Positions 51,380 through 62,025 of a stretch of DNA of 64,000 bases are shown piece by piece (within the stretch, counting starts at the first letter, position 1; each line of letters starts with the position of its first letter). A program made the position numbers and the translations under genes. Below the pieces are notes generated by a model that saw only the letters and a program-made list of their open reading frames with translations, searched no databases and had not been told where the DNA came from. The stretch is from Mycobacterium sp. (GTDB lineage Bacteria > Actinomycetota > Actinomycetes > Mycobacteriales > Mycobacteriaceae), in the NCBI RefSeq assembly GCF_029961025.1, contig NZ_JASBVP010000016.1, positions 1 to 64,000 on the forward strand, in the 5' to 3' direction.

Positions 51380-52114
51380 TCAGCGGTCAAGTACGTCGCG
51401 AACAGCCGACTTGATCAGCGCCGTGTGCAAGGTGATGGCCAGCGCGGCGACCTCACGCGCCAAATCATCGGCACGGTCACGCGCGCCGGTCTTGACCACC
51501 GGCCCGGCGATTTGCGCGATCAGATCGCATTGCCGATCGGCCGCCGAGCGAAACGCCCGCAGGTGCCGCGGCTCGACACCGTACTCGGCCAGCGCCCGCG
51601 CACATTGCAGGATGACAACCGCCTGCTCGTCGAAAAGCCCGGCCGGACCCGTGGTGACCACCCCCGCCTTCAGCAGTGCGGTCAGCAGCGCATCGTCCAC
51701 CCCCGAGCGTGCCAGCAGGTCTTCCCGGCTCAGCCGCTGGCGGGTGGGTGCCACCGCCGCGGCCTCGGATCCGGCGCCCGCGTGCGAACTGCCGGCCACC
51801 GGCAGCAATCGGGGCGCCCCATAAGGCGATGCGGAGGGGGGCAGTTCACCGTCGGGCTGGGCGTCGAGTTGTGCTTTGATCACCTTCAGCGGCAGGTAGT
51901 GATCCCGTTGAGCGGTGAGGATAAAGCGCAATCGCGCGCAGTCGTACGCGGTGAACCGCCGATACCCCGACGCGGAACGCCGCGGTGTCACCAGCCCCTC
52001 AGCCTCCAGGAAACGAATCTTGGAGACCGTGATATCCGGGAAGTCCGGGCGCAGCAGCTCTAGGACCGCCCCAATCGACATCCCGGCCAGTGCGGGGGTG
52101 TCGGGCGCGGTCAC
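51380..52114 (-). CDS. MerR-family transcriptional regulator, Rv1828-type
   Basis: The 244-residue protein has the N-terminal MerR winged helix [20 protein letters not shown], then [24 protein letters not shown] with the usual wing Arg and [14 protein letters not shown]. The C-terminal part (from about residue 130) is a helical bundle that dimerises in the M. tuberculosis homologue. The GTG start at 52114 shares one base with the garA stop, so both are expressed together. No ligand-binding cysteines of metal-sensing MerR proteins are visible. Confidence 0.92.
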   Translation of the reverse strand: MTAPDTPALAGMSIGAVLELLRPDFPDITVSKIRFLEAEGLVTPRRSASGYRRFTAYDCARLRFILTAQRDHYLPLKVIKAQLDAQPDGELPPSASPYGAPRLLPVAGSSHAGAGSEAAAVAPTRQRLSREDLLARSGVDDALLTALLKAGVVTTGPAGLFDEQAVVILQCARALAEYGVEPRHLRAFRSAADRQCDLIAQIAGPVVKTGARDRADDLAREVAALAITLHTALIKSAVRDVLDR

Positions 52115-52587
52115 TAGTGCGCGGATCCCTGATCGTCAGTGGGCTTCGGGCCGGTCAGAAACACCAGCCGGAACTTGCCGATCTGCACCTCGTCGCCGTT
52201 GGCCAGCACCGCCGAGTCAACCGGCTCGCGATTGACGTAGGTGCCGTTGAGGCTGCCGACGTCGACGACATGGAACTCGTTGTTCTCCAATCGGAATTCG
52301 GCGTGGCGACGGCTCACGGTGACGTCGTCGAGGAAGATGTCGCTGTCGGGATGCCGGCCGGCCGAGGTGGTCGGCCGGTCAAGCAGGAAGCGCGAGCCCG
52401 CGTTGGGCCCCCGCTTGACAACCAGCAACGCTGAGCCCGGCGGCAGTCCTTCGACCCCGGACACCGCGCTTTCGACGCCGGTTTGCGCGGGCGCCTCCAG
52501 CTCGCTGAGGAAGTCGGCGCGGAAAACGGAGGTCGTCTCCACGGTGACTTCGTCGGAGGTCTGGTCGCTGTCTTTCTTTTCCGTCAC
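52114..52587 (-). CDS. garA: GarA, FHA-domain regulator of glutamate/2-oxoglutarate metabolism
   Basis: The 157-residue protein has the N-terminal phosphorylation segment [15 protein letters not shown] with the adjacent Thr pair targeted by PknB/PknG. The FHA domain follows ([44 protein letters not shown]). GarA inhibits 2-oxoglutarate dehydrogenase and glutamate dehydrogenase and activates glutamate synthase; phosphorylation switches it off. The GTG start at 52587 gives [14 protein letters not shown]; the frame is open further upstream but that is not conserved. The family's acidic N-terminus differs slightly from M. tuberculosis. Confidence 0.95.
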   Translation of the reverse strand: MTEKKDSDQTSDEVTVETTSVFRADFLSELEAPAQTGVESAVSGVEGLPPGSALLVVKRGPNAGSRFLLDRPTTSAGRHPDSDIFLDDVTVSRRHAEFRLENNEFHVVDVGSLNGTYVNREPVDSAVLANGDEVQIGKFRLVFLTGPKPTDDQGSAH

Positions 52588-52738
52588 CCGCTGCTCCTTA
52601 CTGACCGCGTCGGCGTTGTCTGCCGGTTCGCCGGACCGGCTCGCCCTGGGTTGTGCTGCCGATGTGTCGACCGTACCGCGCACCGCCCGGCAATGTGCCC
52701 ACCACCACACGATCGGCGGCTCACCGATGCTGCGCTGC

Positions 52739-53134
52739 TCATTCGCTCAGCGTGCCGCGATAAGCCTCCGCGTCCAACAGGGTCGCGATGCCCCGCTCGA
52801 GGGAGTCACCATCGGCTTGCAGGTCGATCAGCCAGCCCGCCCCGTAGGGATCGGAGTTCACCAGCTGCGGGCTGGTTTCCAGATCGCCGTTGACGGCAAC
52901 CACTTTCGCGGTGACCGGTGCGTAGAGATCGGAGACCGACTTGGTCGACTCCACTTCACCGAACGACTCGCCGGCCGTCACTTGCGTGCCGACTTCAGGC
53001 AGCTGCACGAACACCACGTCGCCGAGTGCCGATTGCGCAAAATCGGTAATCCCGACCCGCACCGTGTCCTCGCCGGTGCGACGCACCCATTCGTGTTCGG
53101 CGGTGTAGTAGAGGTCGGGCGGGATGTTGGTCAC
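52739..53134 (-). CDS. gcvH: Glycine-cleavage H protein
   Basis: The 131-residue lipoyl carrier of the glycine-cleavage system has the start [20 protein letters not shown] and the lipoylated Lys in [16 protein letters not shown]. The C-terminal [13 protein letters not shown] is the family end motif. The start is a GTG at 53134 ([10 protein letters not shown]); the frame is open upstream but not conserved there. It acts with GcvB and comes first in the direction of transcription before garA, separated by 151 bp. The region upstream lacks the Rv1823-Rv1825 genes that precede it in M. tuberculosis. Confidence 0.96.
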   Translation of the reverse strand: MTNIPPDLYYTAEHEWVRRTGEDTVRVGITDFAQSALGDVVFVQLPEVGTQVTAGESFGEVESTKSVSDLYAPVTAKVVAVNGDLETSPQLVNSDPYGAGWLIDLQADGDSLERGIATLLDAEAYRGTLSE

Positions 53135-53451
53135 GGCGCTCCTGTTCGGGTCGGCGTTACTCACTTGACGGGCTGAGCGTATTGGTGCGATTTCGGTTGT
53201 CGCAAGGCGGTCACGTCCACCCGGTCTGCCTGCTGCATCGCCCTCCGGCCCGCCGCGTGTGCTCATTGCCGGACGGTGCCCCGGCCGGTGAAGCGGGTTC
53301 CTGGCTCATGGTTGGGTGCTGGTCCGGGCGCCGCGACAGCGGGGCGGCAACGCTGAGGGCACCGGGACGAACCGCGGTCGGGCGGCCCGGTGCGCATCGC
53401 GGCCCGGTCATAGCCCATAGCCGCCAAGCATCCGCTCCGGGTCAGCCACCG
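53135..53451. other. Short intergenic region where Rv1823-Rv1825 lie in M. tuberculosis
   Basis: These 317 bases hold no gene that I can recognise and no visible remnant of the DUF881/DUF1290-type genes. They must hold the gcvH promoter. Confidence 0.6.
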
Positions 53452-54105
53452 TTATCCGCCCTTCCCCGCACGCGGTTGCTCGCCCCCGGGTTCCCGGTGG
53501 CCACGCCACCCGCGGTCACCGGCGGTCACCGGGGGCATCGTCCGCACGACCGCGACCACTTGCAGCGCGTACAACACCAACGCCCACAGATACATATACA
53601 GGCCCCAGATCAACGCCGCCCACCCGCAGGCCAGCAGCACCCGGTTGCACACCCCGCCGAGATGACCCAGCAGGATCAGGGGGAAGGCGGCCATCAGCCC
53701 GAAGGTCGCGGCTTTGCCGACGTAGGTCACCGGCAACGCCGTCAGTCCGCGGCGGCGGAGCACCGGCAGGGTCGTGGCCAACAACCCGTCGCGTGCCAGC
53801 AGCGTGATGACAATCCACCACGGAACCAGGCCGCGGACCCCGAACACGATCGGGACGGTCACCAAATAGAGCCGGTCGACGGCCGGATCCAGCAGCGCCC
53901 CCAGGCTGGAGGCTTGGCCCAGGACCCGGGCGATTTTGCCGTCGGCCCAATCGGAGACACCGCTGATAGCCAGGATCGCCACCGCCCACGCATCGGCGTG
54001 CACGACCAGCAGCGCGTAGACCAACGCCGGGATCAGCGCCAGGCGAACCGCGCTGAGCGCATTGGGCACCGTCAGCACCCGGTCGTGCGCGGGCCCGGCC
54101 TCCAT
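53452..54105 (-). CDS. pgsA2: PgsA2-type CDP-alcohol phosphatidyltransferase
   Basis: The 217-residue membrane enzyme has six or so membrane segments. The CDP-alcohol phosphatidyltransferase motif D-x2-D-G-x2-A-R-x8-9-G-x3-D-x3-D is intact from SDWADGKIARVLG to GALLDPAVDRLY (about residues 50-78). It transfers a phosphatidyl group from CDP-diacylglycerol to a polyol acceptor; the acceptor for PgsA2 is not certain. ATG 54105 (MEAGPAHDRVLTVPN) is preferred over the TTG at 54111. It follows secA2 by 13 bp and is probably in its operon. It corresponds to Rv1822. Confidence 0.9.
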   Translation of the reverse strand: MEAGPAHDRVLTVPNALSAVRLALIPALVYALLVVHADAWAVAILAISGVSDWADGKIARVLGQASSLGALLDPAVDRLYLVTVPIVFGVRGLVPWWIVITLLARDGLLATTLPVLRRRGLTALPVTYVGKAATFGLMAAFPLILLGHLGGVCNRVLLACGWAALIWGLYMYLWALVLYALQVVAVVRTMPPVTAGDRGWRGHREPGGEQPRAGKGG

Positions 54106-54118
54106 GAGCAATCAGGCC

Positions 54119-56455
54119 TTAGCGGAATACCCCGGGCAGGCTCAGCACGGACAGCGCGTCGTCGGCCAACGGGTTGTCTCGCACCATGTAGGTCCACGTT
54201 GACGTGGGCCGGGCGAGTTTGGACAGGTCCAGCCACGGCTCGTCGTCCAGCACGTTCGCGGTTTCAAACGTCTGCTGGGCGGCCTCGATCGCATCGGCGG
54301 CCAGGGACGCGAACGCGTCGACCGCCATCCGGTGAAACTCATCGAGCGGGTTCTGCCGGCCCAGTGCGCGCAAATGGATGCTCTCCCGGATATCGGCCAG
54401 ATATGCCAGATGATCGGCCCACCCCCGGTCAAGGTGATAGAGCATGATCAGCCGGCAGATCTTTTCCAGCCGATCTTCCGGCAGGCTCTCGGCGAGCTCC
54501 CGGTAGCGTTCGGGCGACAGCTCGGCGAGTTCCTCGCGCGCGGCGGGGGTGCGCAGCAGGGCGTCGCGGCGCTCGACGATGATGGCGCGCTGCTGGGCGA
54601 TCAACTGGTTGTAGCGCCAGGTGTTGGCGTGGACATCGAGCAGTTTGCCCTCGGCGACGCGCTGGGCATGGTCGAGCAACCCCGCCGCCTTAGGGCTTGT
54701 GACCCGGCCGTTCTCGTCGGTCTGCCGCGGCAGCTTGGGCAGCTCGAGGTTGGCCGCGACGACGTCGTCTTCCCAGCTGGAGAAGAACACCGTCGAGCCG
54801 AGGTCGCCCTGACGGCCGGCCCGACCGCGCAACTGATTGTCCAGCCGCTCGGTGTGGTGGCGGCCGGTGCCGACCACGTGCAGCCCGCCCAGCTCGGCAA
54901 CCCGGTCGTGGTCGGCCTCGTCGGAGCCACCCAGCCGGATGTCGGTGCCCCGCCCCGCCATCTGGGTGGACACCGTGACCGCGCCCAATTTGCCGGCCTC
55001 GGCGATCACCCGAGCCTCCTCGGCATCGTTTTTGGCGTTGAGCACCACCGCGGGCACCCCGCGACGCAGCAGCCGCCGGTGCAATTCCTCGGATTCGGCC
55101 ACGTCACGGGTGCCCACCAGCACCGGCCGTCCGGTCTGGTGCACCTCGACGATGTGTTCGACAATGGCGTCGTTTTTGGCGGCGGCGGTGATGTAGACCC
55201 GGTCGGGCTCGTCCTCGCGGATGTTGGGGGTGTTCGGCGGTATCGGGGACACGCCGAGCCGGTAGAACTGGCGCAGCTGCTCACCGGCGGCCAGCGCGGT
55301 TCCGGTCATGCCACACACCGTGGGGTAGCGGTTGATCAGCGCCTGCACCGTGATGGTGTCCAGCACCTCGCCGGTCTCGGTGGTGTCGATGCCCTCCTTG
55401 GCCTCCACCGCGGCCTGCAGGCCGTCCGGCCAGCGCTGCAACGCGGCAATGCGCCCGCGGGACGCGTTGATCAACTGGACCGCGCCGTCGCGGACGATGT
55501 AGTGCACGTCGCGCTGCAAGAGCACGTGGGCGTGCAGCGCGACGTTGACCTCGGTCAGCGTGGTGCCGACATGCTCCTCGGAATACAGATCGATGCCGCC
55601 CAGGGCCGCCTCCAGCCGCTGCGCCCCGGCCTCGGTGAGGTGCACGTTGCGGTTATCGGAGTCGGTGGCGAAGTATTTGTCGGCGTCGTTGTCGCCGACC
55701 AGCTCCCCCACCAACCGGATGATCTCCGCCCGCGGCGTCTCCCGGTGGGTGGTGCCGGCCAAGACCAGCGGCACCAGCGCCTCATCGACCAGCACCGAGT
55801 CGGCTTCGTCGATCAACGCCACATCCGGGTTGGGCGACACCAGGTCGGCGACGTCGGTAACCAGCTGATCCCGCAACACGTCGAAACCGATCTCGTTGAC
55901 CGAGGCGTAAGTGACGTCGCAGGCGTAGGCGCCGCGGCGCTCCTCGGCGGTGGATTCGGCGGTGATCCAGCCGACCGTGAGACCCAGCGCCTCGATCAAC
56001 GGACCCATCCATTCGGCATCGCGTCGGGCCAGGTAGTCGTTGATGGTGACCACGTGCACATGGCGGCCCGCCAGGGCGTACCCGGCGGCGGCGATGGCGC
56101 CCGCCAGGGTTTTGCCCTCCCCGGTGGCCATTTCGATGACGTCACCGGCCAGCATCCGCAGCGCACCCAGCAACTGCACGTCGAACGCCCGCAGCCCGGT
56201 GGCCCGCGCGCCGGCCTCCCGGGCGATGGCCAGGAACTGCGGAATATCGGGGGATTCGGCGAGATTGTCCAGCCGCAGCAGCCGGGCCGCTTTGCGTAGC
56301 TGCTCGTCATCAAGATCGGCGGCCTGCTCGCCGAATTCCGCCGCGGCGTTCACCTGGGCCAGGGAACGGTTGAGGTTTTTCTCCGTGGCGGCGCCGAGCA
56401 GCCGCCAGAATCGGCCGCTCAGACGCCCCGGCAGGACGCTGGTGGTCTTGGGCAC
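54119..56455 (-). CDS. secA2: Accessory preprotein translocase ATPase SecA2
   Basis: The 778-residue protein starts at GTG 56455 ([17 protein letters not shown]). With this start the Walker A Lys in [12 protein letters not shown] falls at residue 115, the position known for M. tuberculosis SecA2. The DEAD-like box [13 protein letters not shown] and [14 protein letters not shown] (the motif for ATP/DNA-like contact) are intact. SecA2 exports a subset of proteins, including some without signal peptides, and is shorter than SecA1 because it lacks parts of the C-terminal regions. It is followed by pgsA2; ilvG lies 46 bp upstream on the same strand. It corresponds to Rv1821. Confidence 0.97.
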   Translation of the reverse strand: MPKTTSVLPGRLSGRFWRLLGAATEKNLNRSLAQVNAAAEFGEQAADLDDEQLRKAARLLRLDNLAESPDIPQFLAIAREAGARATGLRAFDVQLLGALRMLAGDVIEMATGEGKTLAGAIAAAGYALAGRHVHVVTINDYLARRDAEWMGPLIEALGLTVGWITAESTAEERRGAYACDVTYASVNEIGFDVLRDQLVTDVADLVSPNPDVALIDEADSVLVDEALVPLVLAGTTHRETPRAEIIRLVGELVGDNDADKYFATDSDNRNVHLTEAGAQRLEAALGGIDLYSEEHVGTTLTEVNVALHAHVLLQRDVHYIVRDGAVQLINASRGRIAALQRWPDGLQAAVEAKEGIDTTETGEVLDTITVQALINRYPTVCGMTGTALAAGEQLRQFYRLGVSPIPPNTPNIREDEPDRVYITAAAKNDAIVEHIVEVHQTGRPVLVGTRDVAESEELHRRLLRRGVPAVVLNAKNDAEEARVIAEAGKLGAVTVSTQMAGRGTDIRLGGSDEADHDRVAELGGLHVVGTGRHHTERLDNQLRGRAGRQGDLGSTVFFSSWEDDVVAANLELPKLPRQTDENGRVTSPKAAGLLDHAQRVAEGKLLDVHANTWRYNQLIAQQRAIIVERRDALLRTPAAREELAELSPERYRELAESLPEDRLEKICRLIMLYHLDRGWADHLAYLADIRESIHLRALGRQNPLDEFHRMAVDAFASLAADAIEAAQQTFETANVLDDEPWLDLSKLARPTSTWTYMVRDNPLADDALSVLSLPGVFR

Positions 56456-56501
56456 AAAACAACGGTACGCGGGCCGGCGGGCGGAGCGCCGAGCCGGCCG
56501 G

Positions 56502-58145
56502 TCAGGCCAGGGTGGATCGGCGCGGGTAGGCCACGGTGGGGTCGGTGAGCACGTTGACGACGGCGGGCAGGGAGCTGGCGAACGCGCGTTCCAGCGCCGG
56601 TCGAAGCTGCGCGGGGGCGGTGACCAGCTCCCCATGGCCGCCCAGGGCGCGCACCACCTCGTCGTAGCGGGTTCCCGGGCGCAGTTCGGCAACGACCGAA
56701 TAGCCGTAGAGCGCCTCCATCGGGTGCTTCTCCAGGCCCCAGATGCCGTTGTTGCCGATCACCGAGACCACCGGCACGCGGTGGCGGACCAGGGTGTCCC
56801 ATTCCATGCCGGAAAACCCGAAGGCGCCGTCTCCCTGCAGCAGCACGACCTGGCGGTCCGGGCGGGCCAGTTTGGCGGCCAGCGCGTAGCCCGGCCCGGA
56901 GCCGAGGCACCCGAACGGGCCGGGATCCAGCCAGCATCCCGGCAGGTAGCTGTCGATCACCCGGCCCGCGTACGAGCCGAAATCGCCGCCGTCGATCACC
57001 ACGATCGCGTCGCGGTCCAGTAGCGGCGCCAGCTCGGCGTAGACCCGCATGGGGTGCAGCGGAATCCGGTCATCGGACATCTCGGCCCGCTCCAGGTCGC
57101 GCGCCGCGGTCTCCGCCTCCCGCAAGTCTTCGAGCCAGTTCGGGTGGCCGGCCCGGCCGCCGTCGGCCAGGGCCGCCAGGGTCGCCGGCAGGTCACCGTA
57201 GAGCCCGGCCGCCACCGGCCGCGGATGCTCGCGAGCGGGTTGGGTGCGGTCGGCGACAATGAGCTGGGTCTGGGAGCCGAACACCCCTCCGAAGCCCAGC
57301 CGAAAGTCCATCGGCACTCCGACCACCAGGGCGACATCGGCCTGCCCCAATGCTTTTGCCCGTACTCGCGAGAACGCCAACTCGTGATCGGCGGGTACCG
57401 TACCGCGGGCCATTCCGTTCATCAGCACCGGTATTTGCCGTTGCTCGGCGAGCCGCAGCAGCGCCGCCTCCGCGCGGCCCCACCAGACGTTGGTGCCGGC
57501 CATGACCACCGGCCGGCGCGCCCGGGCCAGGAGACTTGCGGCGCGGTCGAGAGCGTCTTCGTCGGCGGCCGGTGCGGGCGCCGGGCCGGTGAGCGCGCCG
57601 GGGCGGGGGTCGGCATCGCAGAGCGAGAACACGTGGTCCAGCGGGAAGTCGACGAACGCCACACCGGATGGCGCGGTGACCGCCGCCCGCAGCGCCTCGT
57701 CGACCAGCCTGCCGGCGTCGCCGGCGGACTGCGCGGTGGCTGCGAACCGGGCCACCGGCGAGACGAACGCTACGTGGTCGATCTCCTGGAGCGACCCCAT
57801 GCCCCATCGCGTCGCCGGCGCCCGGCCGCCGAGCACCACCAGCGGGGAGGCGTTCTGCTGAGCGGCCGCCATCGCACTCATCCCGTTGGTCACACCGGGC
57901 CCGGCGGTCAGCGCCACCACCCCGGGGGTCCGGGTCACCTTGGACCAGCCTTCGGCGGCAAAAGCCGCGGTTTGTTCGTGGCGGGTGTCGATCAGCCGGA
58001 TCCCCTCGCTGCGACAGCCGTCGTAGATGGCGAACAGGTGGCCGCCGGACAAGGTGAAGACGGTGTCCACCCCACTGGCCCGCAGCCGCTGCGCAATGAG
58101 CCGGCCGGCGTGCATGGTCTGGGTAGGTGCGATGTCGGCGGTCAT
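56502..58145 (-). CDS. ilvG: IlvG-type ThDP-dependent acetolactate synthase-like protein
   Basis: The 547-residue enzyme has the same length as M. tuberculosis IlvG (Rv1820) as I recall it. The ThDP-activating Glu is in [15 protein letters not shown] (about residue 51). The ThDP/Mg motif is [15 protein letters not shown]. The FAD-type central domain is present but degenerate. Biosynthetic acetolactate synthase is IlvB; the role of IlvG is less clear and it may act on other 2-ketoacids. ATG 58145 is 92 bp from the divergent transporter start. It lies upstream of secA2 in the same direction. Confidence 0.9.
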   Translation of the reverse strand: MTADIAPTQTMHAGRLIAQRLRASGVDTVFTLSGGHLFAIYDGCRSEGIRLIDTRHEQTAAFAAEGWSKVTRTPGVVALTAGPGVTNGMSAMAAAQQNASPLVVLGGRAPATRWGMGSLQEIDHVAFVSPVARFAATAQSAGDAGRLVDEALRAAVTAPSGVAFVDFPLDHVFSLCDADPRPGALTGPAPAPAADEDALDRAASLLARARRPVVMAGTNVWWGRAEAALLRLAEQRQIPVLMNGMARGTVPADHELAFSRVRAKALGQADVALVVGVPMDFRLGFGGVFGSQTQLIVADRTQPAREHPRPVAAGLYGDLPATLAALADGGRAGHPNWLEDLREAETAARDLERAEMSDDRIPLHPMRVYAELAPLLDRDAIVVIDGGDFGSYAGRVIDSYLPGCWLDPGPFGCLGSGPGYALAAKLARPDRQVVLLQGDGAFGFSGMEWDTLVRHRVPVVSVIGNNGIWGLEKHPMEALYGYSVVAELRPGTRYDEVVRALGGHGELVTAPAQLRPALERAFASSLPAVVNVLTDPTVAYPRRSTLA

Positions 58146-58237
58146 TCCCGCAGCCTATCCGTGGCCCTCGGGTACCTTCGCCACTGGATGATCATGGGGC
58201 GCCGCGTTGACGCCCGGGCCACGAGGAGACATCGAAG

Positions 58238-60160
58238 TTGGGCACAAAGCCGTTCACACCGTCCATCGACTGGGGCCACGCGCTGGGCGACTCGTTGTGG
58301 TGGATCGCCCAGGCGTGGGCGATCAGCGCGGTCTGCGTTCTCGCGGTGCTGGTTGCGCTCCGGTATGCCACGCGATGGGGCCGGCAGTACTGGCGGATCA
58401 CCCGCGGCTACTTCACCGGCGGCCCGCATGCCGTCGGTGTGTGGCTGATGCTCGGCGTGCTGTTGTTGTCAGTCATCGTGGCGGTTCGGCTGAACGTGCT
58501 GCTCAGCTACCAGGGCAACGACCTGAGCACCGCCGTGCAAAAAGCCGTCCAGGGTTTGGCGATGGGAAACGACGACGTGAAACGCTCTGGAATCCACGGA
58601 TTTTGGATGTCGCTAATGATTTTCTGCGTGCTGGCGGCGATCTTCGTGGCCCGAGTGATGGCTGATATCTATTTGACGCAACGTTTCATCATCGCATGGC
58701 GGGTGTGGCTGACCGACCACCTCACCAAAGACTGGTTGGACGGCCACGCCTATTATCGAGATCTATTCATCGACAACACTATTGACAACCCCGACCAGCG
58801 TATTCAGCAAGACATCGACATCTTCACCGCGGGCGCCGGTGGCACGCCGAACATTCCGTCGAACGGAACGGAAAGCACGCTGCTGTTCGGTGCCGTGCAA
58901 TCGGTGGTATCGGTGATCTCGTTCACCGCGATCTTGTGGAATCTCTCCGGACGGCTGACCATTTTCACCGTTGACATACCCCGGGCGATGTTCTGGGCCG
59001 TCCTGGTGTACGTGCTTGCGGCGACGATCATCGCGTTTTGGATCGGGCGCCCGTTGATCCGGTTGAGCTTCCGCAACGAAATGCTCAACGCCGCCTTCCG
59101 CTATAGCCTGGTGCGGTTACGGGATTCCGCTGAGGCCGTGGGTTTCTGGCGTGGCGAGCGAGCCGAGCGCTCGCAGTTGTGGCAACGTTTCACCCCCATC
59201 ATCGACAATTACCGCCGCTACGTGCGTCGCACCATCGGATTCAACGGCTGGAACTGGTCGATGACCCAGATAATCGTGCCTTTGCCGTGGGTGATCCAGG
59301 CACCGAGGTTGTTCGCCGGAAAGATCCAGTTTGGTGATGTCACCCAGACCGCGATGGCGTTCAACAACATCGAGGGGTCGTTGTCCTTCTTCCGCAACAA
59401 CTACGACGCGTTCGCCGCCTTCCGGGCGGCGATCATCCGGCTGCACGGCCTGGTCGACGCCAACGCTCGGGGTCGCAAACTGCCGGTCCTGACCACCTCG
59501 GCCAGCCGCGACGGCTCCGTGGAGTTGCACGGTGTCGAGGTGCGCACACCCACCGGCGGGCGGTTGATCGATCCCCTCGACATCCGCCTCGAGCCGGGGG
59601 AATCGCTGGTGATCACCGGCCCCTCCGGGAGCGGGAAAACCACACTGCTGCGCAGCCTCGCGGAGTTGTGGCCGTACACGTCGGGGACGATGCGCCGCCC
59701 CGCGGGCGACCACGAGACGATGTTTTTGTCCCAGCTGCCGTACCTGCCGCTGGGCAACCTGCGCGCGGTGGTGTCCTATCCGAGCCCGCCCGGCGCTATC
59801 TCCGACGACGCCCTGGGTGACGTGTTGGCCAAGGTGGCGCTGGCCCCGTTGGCCGATCGCCTCGACGAGGATGCCGACTGGGCCAAGGTGCTCTCCCCCG
59901 GTGAACAGCAGCGCGTCGCTTTTGCCCGGGTGCTGCTCACCAAACCCAAAGCCGTGTTTTTGGACGAGGCCACCTCCGCGCTCGATGAAGGGCTGGAGTA
60001 CGCCCTCTACCGCCTGCTGCGCACCGAACTGCCGGACTGCATCGTCGTCAGTGTCAGCCACCGGCGCGCCCTCGAGCAGCACCACGGTCACATGCTGACG
60101 CTGCTCGGCAAGGGCGAGTGGCGGCTGGCCAGGGTCGAGGAAGAGCCGGCACGGGTGTAA
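58238..60160 (+). CDS. BacA-like ABC transporter (Rv1819c-type)
   Basis: The 640-residue protein fuses a SbmA/BacA membrane domain (helices within 25-330) to an ATPase domain. Visible are Walker [14 protein letters not shown] (about 467-479), signature [13 protein letters not shown], Walker [16 protein letters not shown], and the switch His in [13 protein letters not shown]. tuberculosis Rv1819c imports cobalamin and hydrophilic peptides such as bleomycin through a large aqueous cavity, and is needed for chronic infection. The start is an unusual TTG at 58238 ([12 protein letters not shown]), chosen because the alignment begins there. It is divergent from ilvG. Confidence 0.93.
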   Translation: MGTKPFTPSIDWGHALGDSLWWIAQAWAISAVCVLAVLVALRYATRWGRQYWRITRGYFTGGPHAVGVWLMLGVLLLSVIVAVRLNVLLSYQGNDLSTAVQKAVQGLAMGNDDVKRSGIHGFWMSLMIFCVLAAIFVARVMADIYLTQRFIIAWRVWLTDHLTKDWLDGHAYYRDLFIDNTIDNPDQRIQQDIDIFTAGAGGTPNIPSNGTESTLLFGAVQSVVSVISFTAILWNLSGRLTIFTVDIPRAMFWAVLVYVLAATIIAFWIGRPLIRLSFRNEMLNAAFRYSLVRLRDSAEAVGFWRGERAERSQLWQRFTPIIDNYRRYVRRTIGFNGWNWSMTQIIVPLPWVIQAPRLFAGKIQFGDVTQTAMAFNNIEGSLSFFRNNYDAFAAFRAAIIRLHGLVDANARGRKLPVLTTSASRDGSVELHGVEVRTPTGGRLIDPLDIRLEPGESLVITGPSGSGKTTLLRSLAELWPYTSGTMRRPAGDHETMFLSQLPYLPLGNLRAVVSYPSPPGAISDDALGDVLAKVALAPLADRLDEDADWAKVLSPGEQQRVAFARVLLTKPKAVFLDEATSALDEGLEYALYRLLRTELPDCIVVSVSHRRALEQHHGHMLTLLGKGEWRLARVEEEPARV

Positions 60161-60394
60161 CCGCCGCCACGCCGCGCCCGGCGCTAGCCGCGTGGTCCGC
60201 CATTGCCAACCTGGTTTGTGCTGTGGTGGCGTGGGGTGATCACGAGGGTGGTGCGAGAGTGCCGGTGGCGACGGCGTTACTCGGGAAACGCGTCGCTGAC
60301 CGCACTTTCGCGGCTACCCATGGCACACTTCCAGGTCCGTCGCCACGCACGCGCGACGCCCGACCTGTTGCCGGCCCACCGCTCTCAAGGGCCG

Positions 60395-61084
60395 CTAGGA
60401 CGTGGGCGCCTTGCGCAACCCGGCCAACATCCCGACGTCCTCACGGACCTGCTGAGAGACCGTCGGCCAGGACACCGCCGCGGGAAACTGACCCCACACA
60501 CTGTTGAAGATTCCGACGATCCGGGCTGCACCGGCCCCGTTGGGGACATACACCGGTCCGCCCGAGTCACCCTGCTGGCTGACGATGCCGTGCGCCATGG
60601 TAAACCACCCGTTGTTGACGCGTTCGACGGTTCCGCAGCTCTCGCCGGTGATGACCCCGAAATGGCAGACGGCTTCCCCGGGTGCGACCATCAGACCCGG
60701 TTCGGACTCCAGCGGCCGCCCGATGGGCAGGATGTCATTCGCCATCACGTCGTCAACCAGCACAATCGCCTCGTAGTCGGCGATCAACTGATCACCGGCC
60801 ACGGTGGAACCGCTCGGCGTGTTGTCCCGGAACGTCGCCAGGTGGCCGATGAGTTGACCGTCCTTGTCGGTCACCTGCTCGCCGCCCCGGCAGTGCCCCG
60901 CGGTGAAGGCGACCTTCAGCCCCGGATCGACATAACCCAGGGTGCACACCTGATTGCCCTGGCGGATTTCCATTCCCGGGAACACCGGCACGGCATCGGG
61001 CCGGGCCGGAATCGGTGACACCGCGCCCGCGAGCATCGCAACCAGTCCGGCGGCGACTGCATACCGTGCCGGGCGGCCCATCAT
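60395..61084 (-). CDS. Secreted trypsin-like serine protease, Rv1815-type
   Basis: The 229-residue precursor has a signal peptide ([19 protein letters not shown], cleavage around residue 27-30). The serine protease triad is visible: His64 in FTAGHC, Asp in ADYEAI and Ser in [10 protein letters not shown]. Cys pairs flank the His loop (CTLG with AGHC) and a later loop (EAVCHFG with ESCGTVE), as in S1-family folds. It corresponds to Rv1815. In-frame ATGs at 61084 and 61081 are equal candidates; the frame is open a little further upstream. It is convergent with Rv1819c, with a 234-bp gap. Confidence 0.9.
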   Translation of the reverse strand: MMGRPARYAVAAGLVAMLAGAVSPIPARPDAVPVFPGMEIRQGNQVCTLGYVDPGLKVAFTAGHCRGGEQVTDKDGQLIGHLATFRDNTPSGSTVAGDQLIADYEAIVLVDDVMANDILPIGRPLESEPGLMVAPGEAVCHFGVITGESCGTVERVNNGWFTMAHGIVSQQGDSGGPVYVPNGAGAARIVGIFNSVWGQFPAAVSWPTVSQQVREDVGMLAGLRKAPTS

Positions 61085-61244
61085 CGACTTCGTTCCCTCG
61101 CGGCGGGCGCTGCGCCCGGCCGAACAGCTACCGGGATAACACTTCCACACGTTAGCGCCTCAGGCAGCCCGTACCGGCACAGCTGCCGGGTCCGTTCTGC
61201 CCGCCCGAGTGGCCGCGGTCCTCCGGTATTCGGAAATGGTGCGT

Positions 61245-61841
61245 CTAGGGAATGGTGAGTACCTGTCCGGGGTGAATCAGATCCGGGTTCGCGATGCCGC
61301 CGGCGTCGGCGATCACCTGGTATTTGCTGCCGTCGCCGTAGAAGTGTTCGGCAATCGCCCATAAGGTGTCGCCGGCGATGACGGTGTAGGTTCGGGGCGC
61401 GGCGGGCTCGGGTGCGGGTGGCGGGGCCTCGGGTTCGGGGGCCGGCTCGGCGGCGCCGGGCGCCGCCTCGGCGGCCGCGGATTCGGCTTCGGGTGGCGGC
61501 GGCGGGGCGTCGGTCTCGGTCTTGGTCGACCATGCCGGCCCGTCAGCGGCGTAAAGCACCAGGTTGCGGTCGTCCTGCAGGATCAGCCGGACGTCCTTCT
61601 TGCCCTTGGTATTCGTGGCCCACACCGGCTTGTCCCGGGTGTAAAGGACGAAGTTGCCGTCCGGCTGCACCTCGGCCCGCACCACGTCTTGACCATTGGT
61701 CCCGGTCGCCCAGATCGCCCTGCCGCGCACCGCCAGCACCAGGTTGCCGTCGTCTTGCAGGGTGAGTGTGTAGGCACCGTTATTGGAGGTAAGCGATTCT
61801 CCCTTTACCAGCTTGTGTCCTTGAGTAAGCGTGTCTCCCAT
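61245..61841 (-). CDS. B-type (bulb) lectin domain protein with C-terminal LysM
   Basis: The protein has 198 residues. An N-terminal beta-prism II lectin domain carries the Q-x-D-x-N-x-V-x-Y mannose site three times, as LQDDGNLVL, VQPDGNFVLY and LQDDRNLVLY. An Ala/Pro/Glu-rich linker (about 115-150) joins it to a LysM domain (YTVIAGDTLWAIAEHFYGDG, then KYQVIADAGGIANPDLIHPG) that binds peptidoglycan. M. smegmatis has a structurally studied lectin of this type. No signal peptide is visible. It lies between the Rv1815-like protease and mgtC, where I recall no such gene in M. tuberculosis. Confidence 0.88.
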   Translation of the reverse strand: MGDTLTQGHKLVKGESLTSNNGAYTLTLQDDGNLVLAVRGRAIWATGTNGQDVVRAEVQPDGNFVLYTRDKPVWATNTKGKKDVRLILQDDRNLVLYAADGPAWSTKTETDAPPPPPEAESAAAEAAPGAAEPAPEPEAPPPAPEPAAPRTYTVIAGDTLWAIAEHFYGDGSKYQVIADAGGIANPDLIHPGQVLTIP

Positions 61842-62025
61842 GGGAATTCCCTTCTCGTCAGCAGGTTACAACCTGCTGACGGCCAGCGTCGTCGGTTGTG
61901 CACGACAACGGTGAGCCTACCGGGTTAGGCTTTTCCTGGTGGGCTTTCGAAACGCTGGACTTGGGTTCAATGGCCGATTCCGCTCCGGTATGTTCCCGCC
62001 AGCCGCCCAAGACGATGCGCCGACG

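Noticed and set aside
54332..56299. Long plus-strand frame opposite secA2
   Set aside because: Same reason: shadow of a well-conserved gene in high-G+C DNA.
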